Assembly: GCA_021307315.1 (NCBI GenBank)
Contig: JAJSPD010000119.1
Coordinates: forward strand, 1 to 64,000
Reading direction: 5' to 3'
Origin: Bisporella sp. PMI_857
Lineage: Eukaryota > Ascomycota > Leotiomycetes > Helotiales > Helotiaceae
DNA length: 64,000 nt
A program made the translations under genes and the position numbers. The notes below the pieces were generated by a model that had not been told where the DNA came from, did no database searches, and worked only from the letters and a program-made list of their open reading frames with translations. The stretch's first letter is position 1. Each line of letters opens with the position of its first letter. Positions 21,893 through 33,590 of the stretch are shown one piece after another.

Positions 21893-24176
21893 GGTGTCGA
21901 CAAGATGTGTTTCCTAAGGGCTGTTGGAGGAGTGTGTGATGCCCACGGACGATCAAAATGTGTTATTGAGAGAAGGAAGTGTGAAGCTGACCTGGTTGCT
22001 GGGCTGCTATTGAAGTGAGTGTCCTCGTTGGCTGCAAGTAAGACCTGGCGGGTGCCAAGGTGGGGTGGGGAGGGATACACTTTTGTAGGAAGGCGGCCAA
22101 AGCCTTGTTCGTTTTTGATCTTCCCTGTCTCTCTCCCTCTCTCTAGACCACCTTTCTTCTCTCACACACACTTGGATGATGGCGTAGAGCGTTCCGCTTC
22201 TTCCTTGGGCTTCCCAGCCTTGTGATGTAGTATTATTGTTATTATTATGATGCGCCAAAATCCTAAGCTGCTGCTTTCACTCTCCGGCTGACTCAAATTG
22301 GCCTCTTTGTTGACAAAGCAAAGCGACTAATCTCGAAGCTGGCTTCGCGTTTATGCCTTACAGCAGTCAACAATTCGCACCGGGAGCGTCGGATTCCTCT
22401 TTAGTATAGAGCTTGGGTACTGTTGGGTAGCCTAAGGGAAAGAAGAAAAGAAAAGAAAAAAACAAAGAGTTTTCGTTCGTGATACAAGGCTGGACTGGCT
22501 AAAGCGTTGTTTTGAGGGTGGTTGTAGTCTTTCCAGCGAGGTCAATAGATAATACACAGTGATGACAAAGTGGTAAAGTACAGCAGGATGTGGTAAGGGA
22601 GGGACACGAAGTGTTGGCGGATTGCAGGCGAGATATATTCAACCGCTTCCTTTTCGACTCCCTCGAAATCCAGCTCCTCCCCCTCCCTATATCTTGAAAT
22701 CTTGTCAACTGACACGTCGGCCCCGCAGGATCCCGCAATTTTAAGATGACGGCGGTGCGTCTGTATGCCGATTTTTGAGTATATTATTATATATCTGCAG
22801 TGCTATATGACCAAATCCAGTGCCAACCCGCCAGCCACGCCTATTACCTGGTTGCTCTAGCGGGGCAGAAAATGCCCAGAAGTATGCGAAAGTGACCAAC
22901 TTCTATAATGACGCACTGGCCCGCACGGAACCTGAAGAAAAACAAGATACGGACGGCGCCTTTCATCTTCGTGCCCAGCAGAGCCGCATGCATTTAAAGG
23001 GGATGCACTACCTCACTTTGGTATGCTTCAAATTCCAATCATGATGAATTGCATGCATGCAGCTTCAGGATTGTTTCGCATTATCAGCCACTTTTGCAGT
23101 CTATGGGATGAGGTTGTAACAGTCAGACCAAATCTGACTGTACGGGAGAGAATATTATCCAACACGTTTTGATTGGACAATACTGCTGCCACAAAAATGC
23201 CACTGCCACAGCCACAACCCGGAAGCGGCCGCAACCACTCAACATCACTGGAAGCAAGCCCACCATCCCCTTCGCGTTAATACTCAGCCTCCACCCTAAA
23301 TCTCAATGATATATACTTTCAAAACTACGCCTCATTGTCACCAACGTCAACTGATCCCAATATGCATCGTTTTCTCCTCACTTTCTTACTAGTGCGCGTA
23401 CCCAGCCCAATCAGCATCTGAGCAGACTTCTCCATCTGATAAAGCTAAAGCCAGAGCTTATATCCACGTCTGCCTGAACCCAATAGATAAACTATAGCTC
23501 ACCAAAGCTACACCTAGCACAAGGCTTGCCAATCATGTCTCAGGATATCACCACATATACCTGTGGAGTCCCGTCTTTTGTCACTCTATAATCCCTCATC
23601 CTGTACTCGGTCTCGCGATGTTGTCTCTGGCTTGGTGCTATCTCCGGGAAACATGCAAGCCATCAAGGCAACCGCGGGAGAAGCCTCAGCATATGCATTA
23701 ATCAGGAAGGCAAATATCGTACGTGCCGCTGAATATATTGTATAGACGGCTCATCAGACCAGGGTTTTTTCAGCCGCTAAACTCGGTCTGGGATGCCGAT
23801 ATCAAGGCCTTCTTTTACCGAGTGTGCGTCTGTTCTAGAGCCTCGCTGAGAAGTATTGAGTCATAAGTGGGATGATTTAGATCCCACCCAGGTGCTATTT
23901 CGTACTATTAGTGCTACGTGTGTAATCATCTTCGACATTTTGTGTCTGCTACAGATAAGCATAGAAGGCAAAACCGCGTCATGATTCTCGTAGAGAAGTG
24001 CAATGAATCAGCTACACAAGTCCATCATATTTATTCCAGAACTCATAGTTATCTTGTGTTAGCCTCGGGGCAATAAATTGATCTTTATACCTGCGTCTGT
24101 TTTTTCCCATGTAATTTCCATAGTTTCAGTAGTAAGCAAAGGCATCAGTCAGACCTCTCCGTAAGCTTGTATTTCA
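21893..24176. other. Promoter region and gene-poor interval
   Basis: The first ~400 bp are the likely promoter and 5' UTR of the DUF3824 gene, with CT-rich stretches at 22120-22170. The remainder has only short ORFs. A possible Met-initiated hydrophobic leader at ~23361 (MHRFLLTFLL) is followed by stops in all reasonable splicings. No convincing gene. Confidence 0.45.
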
Positions 24177-24758
24177 TCACCACACCATCACGGACTCGAA
24201 TCTTCGGACAAGCCAACTACTGCTCGTCCTCAATCCGTGCAAGGCGGTGCTACATCGAGCCATCATAAACCCCATAATAAGCTCACCATTCCAGCCCTCG
24301 TAAAAATCTACCCGACAAAGATAGATCGCAGGCACCCAAGGCTCCAACAACCCTCCTTCCCCAAGATCACATCTCCGCTCTACCGGGACGTCTCTTACCG
24401 GTTCAAAGCCAAACTCCCTCCTTCCGTCCTGCCCCGGATCCGAATACGACCGCGCCTTTTGCTGAAACGTAAGGTTATCGTTGTCATTCTGGGATGGTCG
24501 TATAAATGGCTGTACGCTGAATTTGATCGCTTGGCACATAGCTTGCTGTTTTTGGGAATGTGGGATATATGTTGTTGGTGTTATATCCGGGGTGGAGCGG
24601 CTTATCCATCCATGGTCGCGGCGCGGACGGCCGGTATTAGGTAAGCCGTCGTTTGAGCCATAACTCAGGTCAGTAGCGGCAGTGTTGGCAGTTGAAGCTG
24701 CTACAGAACTCCTTTGCCGTAGTTTCGTCAAGGCTTGGTAGGACTGGCCTATTTGCAA
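24177..24758 (-). CDS. Hypothetical protein, weakly supported
   Basis: A 193-codon minus-strand frame starting MQIGQSYQALTKLRQRSS and ending RRFESVMVW. The first 75 residues are Ser/Thr/Asn-rich and polar; the rest has mixed composition with several Trp, Cys and Met near the end and no recognisable domain. A plus-strand frame (24237-24644) overlaps most of it, so the openness may be chance from GC content. There is no splice evidence and no neighbour in an operon-like arrangement. The C-terminal half could be an intron-containing artefact. It is listed because it is the only long frame between 22 and 25 kb. Confidence 0.3.
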   Translation of the reverse strand: MQIGQSYQALTKLRQRSSVAASTANTAATDLSYGSNDGLPNTGRPRRDHGWISRSTPDITPTTYIPHSQKQQAMCQAIKFSVQPFIRPSQNDNDNLTFQQKARSYSDPGQDGRREFGFEPVRDVPVERRCDLGEGGLLEPWVPAIYLCRVDFYEGWNGELIMGFMMARCSTALHGLRTSSSWLVRRFESVMVW

Positions 24759-25069
24759 GACAGGGAAATCGTGGGCTTGACTATTGGGATGGTTGGAAGG
24801 TTGGAGAGTTTGTATGTTAAGATTGCCTTATGAAATTAATCGGGGATATGGAAGAATGCCTTGACTGACACAAGTGATGAGCCTACGTCACAGAGGATAT
24901 ATATTCCAGACTAATAAGGAGGCATACGGCTTGGCCAGAAAATATGCATGCTATTAAGGCAGCGGGGCTTATTAATATTCTGGTAGTATTCTCCTAAGCG
25001 TATGATTATCTGTGGTTATTCAATCTGAAAATGTGTAGCTAAAAGTAGTTCACTGTCCATGTTAATTTA

Positions 25070-25152
25070 ACGGCAAATATCTCAAATACCATCGTTTTGT
25101 TGATAAATATCTCATATACCACACTTTTTTTGACGAATATCTCATATACCAC
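25070..25152 (+). repeat. Left terminal inverted repeat of the 4.3-kb element
   Basis: 83 bp, the exact reverse complement of 29291-29373. It contains three spaced copies of AATATCTCAnATACCA-like motifs. The preceding TAATTTA is the left copy of the target duplication. Confidence 0.92.
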
Positions 25153-28100
25153 TTTGATGGTATATGAGATATACGTCAACAAAACGATGGTATATTAGAT
25201 ATTCGTTAACATGCACTGTAAAGCCTGTAATACAAGCGTTATAAGCTTAAAATCAATATCATTCTTTCTAATCATTTATTTTTCGGTTTGTATTTTATAT
25301 TTTTTTCCAGACTTTGTAACGTATTTTAAAGGCAGTACAATATCGACGAAATCCTGATTCGCAAAAAATTTCACTATTAACCTTTGAAAGCTCGCTGTCG
25401 CTATTCAGTTAATTAACTTTTTTTATTTGTATGCTTAATTTTCGATTAAAGTACTTTCTTTTATTTTTATTCTCGTTTTTTTCGCTTTTTATTTTATTCT
25501 TTTTTTCATTTTTTTTATTCTTAGATTGTAGCTATTTTTAAGCTCGTTGTCGACGTTCGCTAGCAACAAGCTAGTTCGTACAACGACAACGATTATGACT
25601 TTAATTAAAGCAGTTGCTACAGCGCGTTTGCTTTTTATTTTACGTGCTTTTGCGTACTCGTTTTAATCGAAGTCGGCCGATTGATTTTCGTGCTACAAAA
25701 AGTTTGATTAAATTATCGCGAAATAAGTTTATCGACAATACTAGTAATAACGAACGTCGATAAGTTTTGCGATATTTTTTAGCTGTAAACTAATTATTAA
25801 AATAGTCAATTGGATCAATATAAAAAATCTTTGCAGCTGTAATTGCGTAAAAACAAAGCGATTGAAACTAATAAAAATTTGTACAGTCGCAACGCTTTTT
25901 ATCGAGATTAATTACTTATTTACGACTTGTTTTTAGATTTTTAACTTGCGCAATACTATTATTTGAGAAGTAAACGCGATATTGACAAAAAACTTTTAAT
26001 TGATTTTTAAATTTGGCTATAAGTACGTCGGCGAAACTATTAGTTTTGTTTTTTTTGTACGCTTTTTAAACCACGTTTTTAAAGCTAAAAAATAAATACT
26101 ATTTAGCAATTAAAGAAAAAGCATTTAGCGATATTTGTTTTAAGTCGAATTCAATAATTTAACAATATTCGAAATATTGTAGCTAAATTGAAAATATTGC
26201 AAATAAGTTTTAGTTTACAGCTTTTTGTCGATATTAGAAAAGTAATTAAACGCGTCGATACTTAATTTTTTTATTTTTATTATTTTAGTTTGATACAATT
26301 AAAGTGTTTTTGTTTTACATACTTTTCAAAACAACGGCTTTACTTTATTACTAAATTTTTGCTGTAAGTTATTTGCAATATGTTGACAGCAATAAAAATA
26401 AATAGCGTCAAGAAATAGCTTTACGACAGCGTTTGCTATTTCTTTTTTACGATTAAAAATAAAAGTATGCTAACTTTGTAAAATAACAGAAAAAGCAAAC
26501 TTAAAATAATGTAAAAACTAAGTCTATTAGCGTTGATTTTTAACAAGTACTAATTTTTAAGCTAAAGAAACAACTTTTCCGTTAGCGTCGATTTTACAGC
26601 AAATTATTAATATTATACAATACCGAGATTTTGTATAAGTTCCATTAATAGCAAAAAACTGGCAAATATGTTTAAAAGCTTTACGGAAAAAACTTAAAGC
26701 AAAAAAAACTGCTTAAAATATTTTATTCGTTTGCGTTTAAAGTGCAGCGTAATTGTTTTCGTCGGCTTTTTTGAACTTTTTGATATAGCTAAGAAACAGC
26801 GCAAAAAATTCGGTTTCGTTACTATATAGTTTTTTCAAAACAGCTTGTTTAACGCGATATATTTAAAAATAAAAAATATTGTTAAAAAATTGAAAGCGTT
26901 TATTTGACTGAATTTGTTTAGAAGTAATATTAAGATTATTAACAATCGACGCTTAATAATAAAATATTATAAACTTTAAATTATTCGTATTTAAAACTGT
27001 GAAGTAATTTGCAAGAAAGCAAGTATAAAGTTCTAAGTAAGTTATTACTACGCTTTTTTTCTTAGAATTAACTGCTTTAATTTTGAATTTGCAAATATTC
27101 GCAGTAAAGCATACAATAAGTCCGTGTACTTTTATCCGAACTACTTTTTTATTAGAACTACTTAAAATTAAGCGATTTTCAGACTGCTACTTTTGCTATT
27201 TTTGTTTTTATTGAATTAATTCTAATTTAAATTACTTCAAACTTTGGATTTTATTTTTTTAAGCTAGTTATGTTTTAATATACCGAAAATAATATAGCTC
27301 AAGCTATAAAAAATGTTAGAAATAGCAAGTTTATTAAGCTAGCTGCTCGAAAATAAAGTATTTTTTATTTACTTTTCGAAGTCGAATTGCAAGCAAAAAA
27401 AACTATTTTATTGCAGCAGAAAATTAACAGAAGTTATTAAAAGTACAAAAAGAACACTTAGCTTTATAAGTTTTTGTTTAAAAAGTTTTAAAAGTGCTTT
27501 TAACTTATGCGCAAATCAAACAGTTTGCTTAGCGCTTTTTAGACTTTAAAAAAAATAGCAAATTACTAGAAAAACGCTAAATGTAAGCTTTTTTACGACG
27601 CAACTTTATTTTTAAAACTTAAAAGTTTCGTAATATTGATTTTTAGCGTGTTAATAGAGCTACTATTTTTATAATCAAGTTTTAGTTTCAGCTTTTTTTT
27701 TTCTTTAAATTTAAGCTATTTCGCCCGAAAATCGGTGAAATATAAATAAATCCGGTATTATAAAAAGTTATAAAGCAAATAGGCTAATAGTCGAAAGTGC
27801 TAAAAAGCGTTTTATTTAAAAGAAACAGTTTAGATTTTGTGTTTAGATATTATTTATTAAGTGTGTTTTAGCAAGTAAAAAAGTATTTACTTTGTTAGTA
27901 ATTTTCAAAAAAAAAAAAACAGTTTAACAACAATAGTTTCTTATAAACTTTACTTTGTACAAAAGCTAGCAGTTTACAGCTACCGAAAATACTTGGACTT
28001 TAAATAATATAGCTGTGAAATAGCTTTAGAAAGTGTTTTTTTTTAAACATTTATTTTAAAGCTTAAACTTTTTATTTTAAATAGCTATAAAGTTATAAAA

Positions 28101-29290
28101 CTACTGAATTTATGTATTTGTGCTACTAGTATAATATATATTTTTTATTTTTACTTTTACATACTTTTCACGTTTTTCAACTTTTGGATTTATTAGTTTT
28201 TTTTTTTTTAAAAGTTACTACCGGAAAAAAGTTGAATATTTGACTTTTTTAACAAATTCTAGCTTAATTAGAAAACAGAATTTTTTAGTTTGCTACTAGA
28301 AAGCTAAAAAAAAAGCTTTAGCTGCTAAAATTATTAAAAATAAGTAAAAAACAATTGGTTTTTAGCTAAAATCTATAGCAAAACTACTTATAAGCTTTTT
28401 ATTTTTAGAAAATAGTAATATAGCTAAAAAAACTTTTATATATATTTTACAAGTTTTACAGAACTTAATTGAAAGTTTTACAGTTAATTCATTTCAATTT
28501 ATATAGTTTATACTTAAAAAATCGACTAAAATAAAAGTTTAAACAGCTAAGTTTTAAAAGCTTTAAAACCAAAGTTATTTAACACAAAAGTTTTTATTTC
28601 GGAAAATTATAAAAAGTTTTGAAAAGTAAAAAAGTGTTTTAGCAAATTATAAACTTAGAATTCACTCTTTAAAAGTTTAATTAAAGAAAACTAAGCCTAA
28701 AAAACGGAAAAAGGTTAAAACTAGCCCAAATTCCAAGTTTGCAAATATTGAAGCTATTTACAAAGCGCAAATAGCAGCTGACGGGGCTAGAATTAAAAAA
28801 AAAAAAAAGAAATAGCTAGTTTATTTGATTTTACTTTAAATTGTATTGAAATTGAGTAGTTATTTAATTATAATTATTTAAATGTAGGCAATAGTCTGAA
28901 TATCGCTTAATTTTAGGTAGTTCTGATAAAAAAGTAGTTCGGATAAAGGTGCACGGACTTATTAAAGCGTTTTTATCGGAATAAGTAGCTTTTTATGATT
29001 CAAAATTATTTGCAACAAAATCTTTTATTGCTTTTTTGCTAACGTAATATTAAAGAAAGTATTACCGACTTGAAGCGTTATAGCTATAATAAAGTTGCAA
29101 AAGAAAAATAATCGACAAAATACGAATATTTGTTGTGCGTTAAGTGCTTTAGTTTCTTAGCGCAACGCACAGGTTTTTTAGATATCTACTAACAAAACGA
29201 TAGTATATGAGATATATTAGTGTTTCTTATATACTATCGTTTTGTCATTAGGTATCTGAAATACCACTGTTTTGTGCCAAAAGACAAATG

Positions 29291-29373
29291 GTGGTATATG
29301 AGATATTCGTCAAAAAAAGTGTGGTATATGAGATATTTATCAACAAAACGATGGTATTTGAGATATTTGCCGT
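29291..29373 (-). repeat. Right terminal inverted repeat of the 4.3-kb element
   Basis: 83 bp, the exact reverse complement of 25070-25152. It is followed by TAATTTA at 29374-29380, the right copy of the target duplication. Confidence 0.92.
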
Positions 29374-29471
29374 TAATTTAAAGCGTCACCATGTTAGAAA
29401 CACCGGACTAATTCTATCACTGATTCATCTTACAATACACTCATTCTATGCCAAAGTAAAATTTCTCTCAT

Positions 29472-31424
29472 TCACAATGAAGCTCCCCACCTGGTCAACT
29501 CCTTTTCCTTCATTGCTGCCTGCAATCGATGTTGCCGTATATCTCTTACGACATCATAAAATGCATTTTCGTTGATATGGGACTCCGTTGAAACCTCCAC
29601 AAATTTACAACCTAATTTTTTCGCTAGTGCCTGCCCTTCTTCCGTCGACACTTCACGTTCATTCGAGCGATGACAATTATTGCCAAACAACTTGATAGGG
29701 CAGAACGGAGGACTAACTGTCGTGAGATTAGAGCCTGGGTAATTTATCAAATTTGCCCTCTTCTTTACTCTCTGGATTTGATCGTGGAATCGGGGAATTT
29801 GGACAAAGGAAAGCCGGCTTGTGATTGAGTAAACCAAAACAAAGCCGTGCCCCTCCCTGATCCACTTGCCTCGCAGGGCCGTGGCCCCCTCTTGACCCGC
29901 CGTATCTAGAACTCCTAGAACGCAGGCATGTTGACCGATGACCACTCTTTGTAGATATGAAGGCTCCTCACTCGTCGGCTCGTATGAGTAAATAGAGTGC
30001 TGGAGAGTCAACTGGAGCGTATGTTAGCACGTCTTTCCGCCATTTATTAAAGTAATTCACCTGCTTAGTAAATGCTGACCTTTCTACATCATTGTCTCCT
30101 AGAACGGCCAATCTATATAATGGTAGTTTTTCTTCGATAGGCATAGGCTTGGAGGAAGATGAAACGGCTTTGTTAGAAGATTCAGCAGCTAGACGTTCTG
30201 TCACCACACTGACGTATGGGCCAAGGCTGTCCCGAATCATTGGTGTCGAAGCGAGGACAAGGCTATTAGAATTCCTACTCAGGCTGAGTGGGGAAAAGAG
30301 GCGCGAACGAGGTTTCTTAGACTTCTTCGGCGATTGGAGTTGGATTATCGAGTCTAAAGTGGTTTCGGAAGCTGTGTCGGGCAGGATATCTCTCGTATGC
30401 GTCTCTTTCGTAGCCTGGGTTGTCATCTGCACATCAGCTTCGGCAGATTGGCTTGGCATATAGTATTCCTTATTCGATAACTCATCCACGTACAGTGGTA
30501 ATGCTACTGCTGAGATCATAGAAATCTCTGATAAAGTCAACCCAGAGAATATCGACCACGCATGGGTACGAACTTCAGAACTGGTGAACGAAACATCCGA
30601 TTCGTACAACTCAGTTCTTTTGTACACTCGAGAGGCTCCGAGATCTACTTGAAAATTGGTCTGAGAGGCAAATTCATCAAGGCTATCTACTATCATAGAG
30701 GATCTCCCAATGCCGAGTTTCATTAAGGTGCCTTCTTCAGATCGGATATGGCCCTCGACCTCTGACTTATCCTCTCCATGCTCACTCAAGGTACCGTTTC
30801 GAAAACAAGTCGTCATTATACTTTGGGATTCAAACTTATCTTCAATTCTCTGTAGGCGTCGCGAAACGTCGTTATTGCTTCTCAGAAGTTCTTCAACAAG
30901 ATTCTGTAAGCTCTCTCGAGACTGTGCTGCTTCCAGATCTGACTCGCTAGCATGTGTGTCAGTTACTACAAACAAATGGAATCTCTGGACGCTCACCATT
31001 GTATAATATTCAGCATGAGAGACAAGGAAGATTTGTCGCGTTCTAGTCTAAGCATGATACTGGCAGTGGTGCCTTCCTCCCAGATGTACATAAGACGTGT
31101 TTTGACCGACATCCCGTCATCTCCTGCAATTGACTTGACCAGAGTATCGAGCTCCGAGAAGGTTCGCACAGCCTCAGTCAACGTCGCAACGAGATGGTCA
31201 ATTCGGATCATGGATATGCGACCTCTGGGTGCGGAGTTCAGTTCAAGAAGAAAGCTTTGTACCGCTGAAAGACATATCTCGAGCTCCTTGACTTGAGATA
31301 GCATCTGGTCCAACAATCTTGGCACCTCAACGATGCTCTTCTTCACCACTGAGAGCATAGAGACGACCTTCCCCGCAGCGGTTAAGAGGCCTGCCACGGA
31401 CGCCATGACGCTTAACGGGTCCAT
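29472..31424 (-). CDS. Helo-like N-terminal domain fused to degenerate Ras-type GTPase
   Basis: Three exons on the minus strand: 31424-30997, 30946-30061 and 30011-29472 (1,854 nt, 617 aa). Residues 1-~142 match the fungal Helo-like/STAND N-terminal domain: MDPLSVMASVAGLLTAAGKV, then a four-helix pattern ending SSLSLMLNIIQC. Helo-type domains are membrane-active death effectors in fungal incompatibility proteins. A linker (~150-415) is Ser-rich with a conserved-looking block VSFTSSEVRTHAWSIFSGL. Residues ~419-600 follow a Ras fold in order, but the motifs are damaged: the P-loop reads GDNDVERSA instead of GxxxxGK[ST], G3 is kept (DTAGQEG, ~474), and G4 reads NNCHR instead of NKxD. GTP binding is therefore unlikely. 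Start: M6 of the frame (MDPLS) is chosen over a Met 15 nt upstream. Frame and splicing are otherwise intact. Confidence 0.8.
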
Positions 31425-32398
31425 AATGATTGGCCACACAGCACGCTATCTTGCTTTCACGACCATTGAGAGAGAAATTGCGGCGTTAGAAAGCACTGGA
31501 TATTTACGTGCGGAAAATTCGATCCTCGAAAAGGGTGAAATTTCTTTTTCTGCAAAGCCTGACAGCCCCAGGAGTCAGCCTTGCACCAGACTAAGTCCTT
31601 GACTGCAGGAGCAACCAACAACATGTCGGACGTAATGGGTGAAGCGAAATGAGGTTTAAAACGTGGCGTACAAGGATTTATTTTTCAGCCGCAACACCAT
31701 TTCAAAACCGTATTTTTTTAAAGGGTCGCTGGGGATTATGAGATATATCGGTGGTATAATCAACTTTATATCACATTTAAAGAACTATTACTACCCAAAA
31801 TTCTTAAGATATACAGTCATTGTAAACCTACCTTAGCTAACATAAAGCCTGGATAGGATAAGGTTACTATTTTAGAGTTTGAAGCCTCTTGCTACATCAA
31901 CTTAAAACTCGATCTGTTGTTTAGAAAGCGCGCTTTATAACAGGTTAGTTTTGCGCAAATACTCAAAACAAATAACTTTAAAAATTGTACCCTGTAATGT
32001 GACAAGTCTTTTGATACACCGAGCCAGTGAGTAGGCTTATACTCTACTTGAAGGTATAATCAATACACTTACTAGAATGTGACAATGCTTTTTTCAAACA
32101 GAATATGGCTCCTTTTTATATACGCAGGAAATAATGCACGTTTCGAGCAAAGCTATCACCACATTGCAGACCAGTCAGGGACTAAGTCTCCTAGGACATT
32201 GTGTGCTTGGACCCGAGGTATATGACCACATTTTCAATGTCCGTTGTTGCAAGGAGACAAGATCTCAAGACAGTTGGCAAGGCATGAATTGTAAGTTCTC
32301 AAGCGGACCCAGTAGTGGTACGCATGCTTATGGGAGAGAACGTGTACACGGCAGGAGCGTCCCTGCGGTTGCGATGTTCGAGGTCAATCTTCCAGCAA
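31425..32398. other. Intergenic, no gene seen
   Basis: Promoter side of the Helo/Ras gene, then AT-rich sequence (31680-32110). A plus-strand frame at 32134-32424 has no recognisable features. Confidence 0.45.
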
Positions 32399-33590
32399 TC
32401 AAATCTTCGCAACGAAGCTCATAAACTGTTTATTTGAATTGCAAATTCGTAGGCGGTAATGAGGCTTGTGCACACAGGGCTTCTTAGGCACGTATTTTTG
32501 CGATATAGCATCGACTTGTGTCGTAACAGCCGAGAGCAGCCTCTCGGGGAATTGATATCCGGAGACTCGAATAGTCCACGATTTTCTGAATGGTGCACCC
32601 GAGACATTTTCGAGCAAGCCAGATATGGCGATAATACCGTACCACAGATACATCCAATTTTTGCCCTTGAAACTGAGTAAAAATATTGGCAGTTGGCGAA
32701 GATGAACTTACAGTGCACCAGCAGACGACTATTGCTCCTGATTGTAGAAGCCAACACGCTGCGAGTATACAAGATAGACAGGTGCAAAGTAGAATAATCC
32801 CTGCAGTGATTTCCAAGTTGGGGCTGTGCGTACGGTGAGGTTGCTCAGTTGTAGCCTTTTTGTGCACGATATTCGCAAACTCTTTCGCTTTCTTTTGGGT
32901 TTCCATTCCCTCACTTGTCACATCGATAACCGTAACGCTCCTCGACGGTCCTTGCGAGCTTTCAGCTACTGTAGCACCGCCCACGCTCCGCAGTTCGCAT
33001 CCTGGATTCAGAGAGCGAAGGAGATTCGTTCCTCCCATGGCTTTATCTTTTGCACCGGAAACCTATCATTAGCCCTCGCCGACGTTGGCACGGCCTACCA
33101 AACAAGCTCGAATGGCTCTAAGCCTACTCACTCTTCTTCTAGCGACGGGAGCTCTGATTGGAGCTCCTGCCGAGGAATTATGGGTATTGTATAAGTTGAT
33201 ACCTCTGGTTGGAATATTGACCGTTGCCCTTTCTCTGGGGGGAACATTATCCCCCGCCGCATCAATGATTACACGAATCTCGAAGAGCTGCTGGACAGGA
33301 GAGCGGTCTGAGAAATACTTCGAGTCAGCAATAACATTGGAGTCGTTCGACGGTGTGGGTTGGAAGTCGAGATATGACGACTCAGGAGGCTCTAAGAGGA
33401 AGTAGCCTGGCTCTGGTACTGGGACCGCAAGCGCCTTAGGCAGGAAAACCAGTGCTCCACAGATACTGGTATTGAGGTTTTCAAGAATGTTATGACAGCG
33501 CGCGGCTGCGTCTGTAGCTAAACTGCCAAGTGACGAAAACAAGAAGGTTACCCGATGCAGTCGAGAGGTACTGTTCTCAGAACGCTGCAT
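32399..33590 (-). CDS. Unknown protein with two or three hydrophobic segments
   Basis: Three exons on the minus strand: 33590-33132, 33062-32712 and 32665-32399 (1,077 nt, 358 aa). All introns are phase 0 with good signals (GTGAGT and GTAAGT donors; CTAAT branch point in the first). The N-terminus has a moderately hydrophobic segment (ICGALVFLPKALAV, ~43-56). A strong TM segment lies at ~237-268 (ITAGIILLCTCLSCILAACW) and a second hydrophobic stretch at ~273-288 (MYLWYGIIAISGLL). The C-terminus is short, basic and Cys-containing. I recognise no family. A plus-strand frame at 33085-33405 overlaps exon 1 but has no splice support. It lies about 1 kb from the Helo/Ras gene on the same strand; any functional link is speculative. 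Confidence 0.5.

Larger units (their letters stand above)
25070..29373. mobile_element. 4.3-kb AT-rich DNA transposon with perfect 83-bp TIRs
   Basis: The element is bounded by 83-bp terminal inverted repeats (25070-25152 and 29291-29373) that match base for base, starting ACGGCAAATATC. It is flanked by a 7-bp direct repeat TAATTTA (25063-25069 and 29374-29380) that fits a target-site duplication. The interior is very AT-rich and has no long open frame in any phase, as expected after RIP-type C-to-T mutation. Next to each TIR are further inverted copies of the motif TATCTCATATACC. TIR length, TSD size and subterminal repeats suggest a MULE-like or hAT-like class II element, but no transposase motif survives, so the superfamily is open. 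It may be a non-autonomous element mobilised in trans. Confidence 0.85.

Noticed and set aside
22820..23044. Plus-strand 74-codon frame
   Set aside because: No motif, no splice evidence, and it is in a gene-poor interval; likely chance.
23361..23760. Possible small secreted protein starting MHRFLLTFLL
   Set aside because: All plausible splicings run into stops within ~25 codons.
33085..33405. Plus-strand frame of 106 codons with a hydrophobic start
   Set aside because: It lies antisense to exon 1 of a minus-strand model whose three exons fit in phase with strong splice sites, so it is most likely a shadow frame.
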